A stretch of DNA of 7,279 nt from DAOUET01 sp034430155 (GTDB lineage Bacteria > Chloroflexota > Anaerolineae > Anaerolineales > UBA4823): assembly GCA_034430155.1 (NCBI GenBank), contig DAOUET010000130.1:1-7279 (forward strand). Reading direction: 5' to 3'. Under the pieces are notes generated by a model that was given only the letters and a program-made list of their open reading frames with translations, had not been told where the DNA came from and made no database searches. The stretch's first letter is position 1, and each line of letters begins with the position of its first letter. The position numbers and the translations under genes are program-made. Positions 7,211 through 7,279 of the stretch are shown here, piece after piece.

Positions 7211-7279
7211 TCTTTGGGAATCCCCGTGGTAAAGGTTAGATGTGGGGGTGTTGGGCAGGCGCAGAGCCCGCCCAACACC
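7211..7279 (+). repeat. Right copy of palindromic inverted repeat, with hairpin
   Basis: Bases 7211-7256 are the perfect inverted match of 16-61. The outer part is a hairpin: GGTGTTGGGC (7247-7256) pairs with GCCCAACACC (7270-7279) across a 13-nt loop that can itself close GGC with GCC. The stem is longer than at the left copy (10 against 7 bp), and the loop differs in length and sequence while the arms are conserved. The window ends exactly at the end of the stem, so the palindrome may continue outside. The inner end abuts the candidate promoter. No transposase or recombinase gene accompanies it here. Confidence 0.93.

Noticed and set aside
7066..7278. 70-codon minus-strand frame running from the right hairpin through the promoter region
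   Set aside because: It starts inside the repeat, has no ribosome-binding site, no recognisable similarity, and overlaps the likely promoter.
1..7279. A novel defence, phage or toxin-antitoxin system
   Set aside because: No nuclease, helicase, reverse transcriptase, recombinase, phage structural gene, toxin-like small gene pair, CRISPR repeat or tRNA was found; all long coding sequence is accounted for by three membrane proteins.

Overview
The window holds one compact minus-strand gene cluster for cell-surface glycan work. It is bracketed almost to the base by two copies of a palindromic repeat in inverted orientation. By eye the G+C is close to 50 %. The cluster combines a very long O-antigen-ligase-type polytopic protein with C-terminal TPRs, a MraY/WecA-type phosphotransferase fused to a sugar-nucleotide Rossmann module, and a Kef-type antiporter. 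Together with strong Shine-Dalgarno use and short or overlapping gene junctions, this suggests a member of the Chloroflexota (Anaerolineae-like), probably from a metagenome. That placement is an inference from architecture only, at about 50 % confidence.

Layout, in the direction of transcription (right to left). At 7211-7279 lies the right repeat, which ends in a 10-bp-stem hairpin at the window edge. A candidate sigma70-type promoter follows 8 bp inside it (7174-7202), then a leader of roughly 120 nt with a good ribosome-binding site. The first gene (7045-3803) is an O-antigen ligase/polymerase-like membrane protein of about 1080 residues with a TPR tail. Its stop overlaps the possible GTG start of the second gene (3806-1980), a 608-residue polyprenyl-phosphate sugar-1-phosphate transferase carrying a CapD/WbpM-like N-terminal half at its C-terminus. 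Four bases after that stop comes a CPA2/Kef-type cation:proton antiporter gene with RCK/TrkA domains (1975-94). It carries two separate lesions, a frameshift and an in-frame amber codon, so it looks like a recent pseudogene (or holds two sequence errors). Only 32 bp beyond its stop the left repeat begins (61 down to 1), again with a hairpin at the window edge.

How the parts fit: the transferase would load a sugar phosphate on undecaprenyl phosphate at the inner face of the membrane, and its extra Rossmann module may sense or bind a nucleotide sugar. The ligase-like protein would polymerise the lipid-linked glycan or transfer it to an acceptor outside the membrane, with the TPR region organising partners. 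The antiporter would be a co-transcribed ion-homeostasis gene now apparently decaying.

The least ordinary signals are the 46-bp perfect inverted repeats that delimit the whole transcription unit and coincide with both window ends, the doubly damaged antiporter, and the two multi-domain fusions. No RNA gene, CRISPR array, transposase or plasmid function was seen, and no gene-free stretch exceeds 300 bases.
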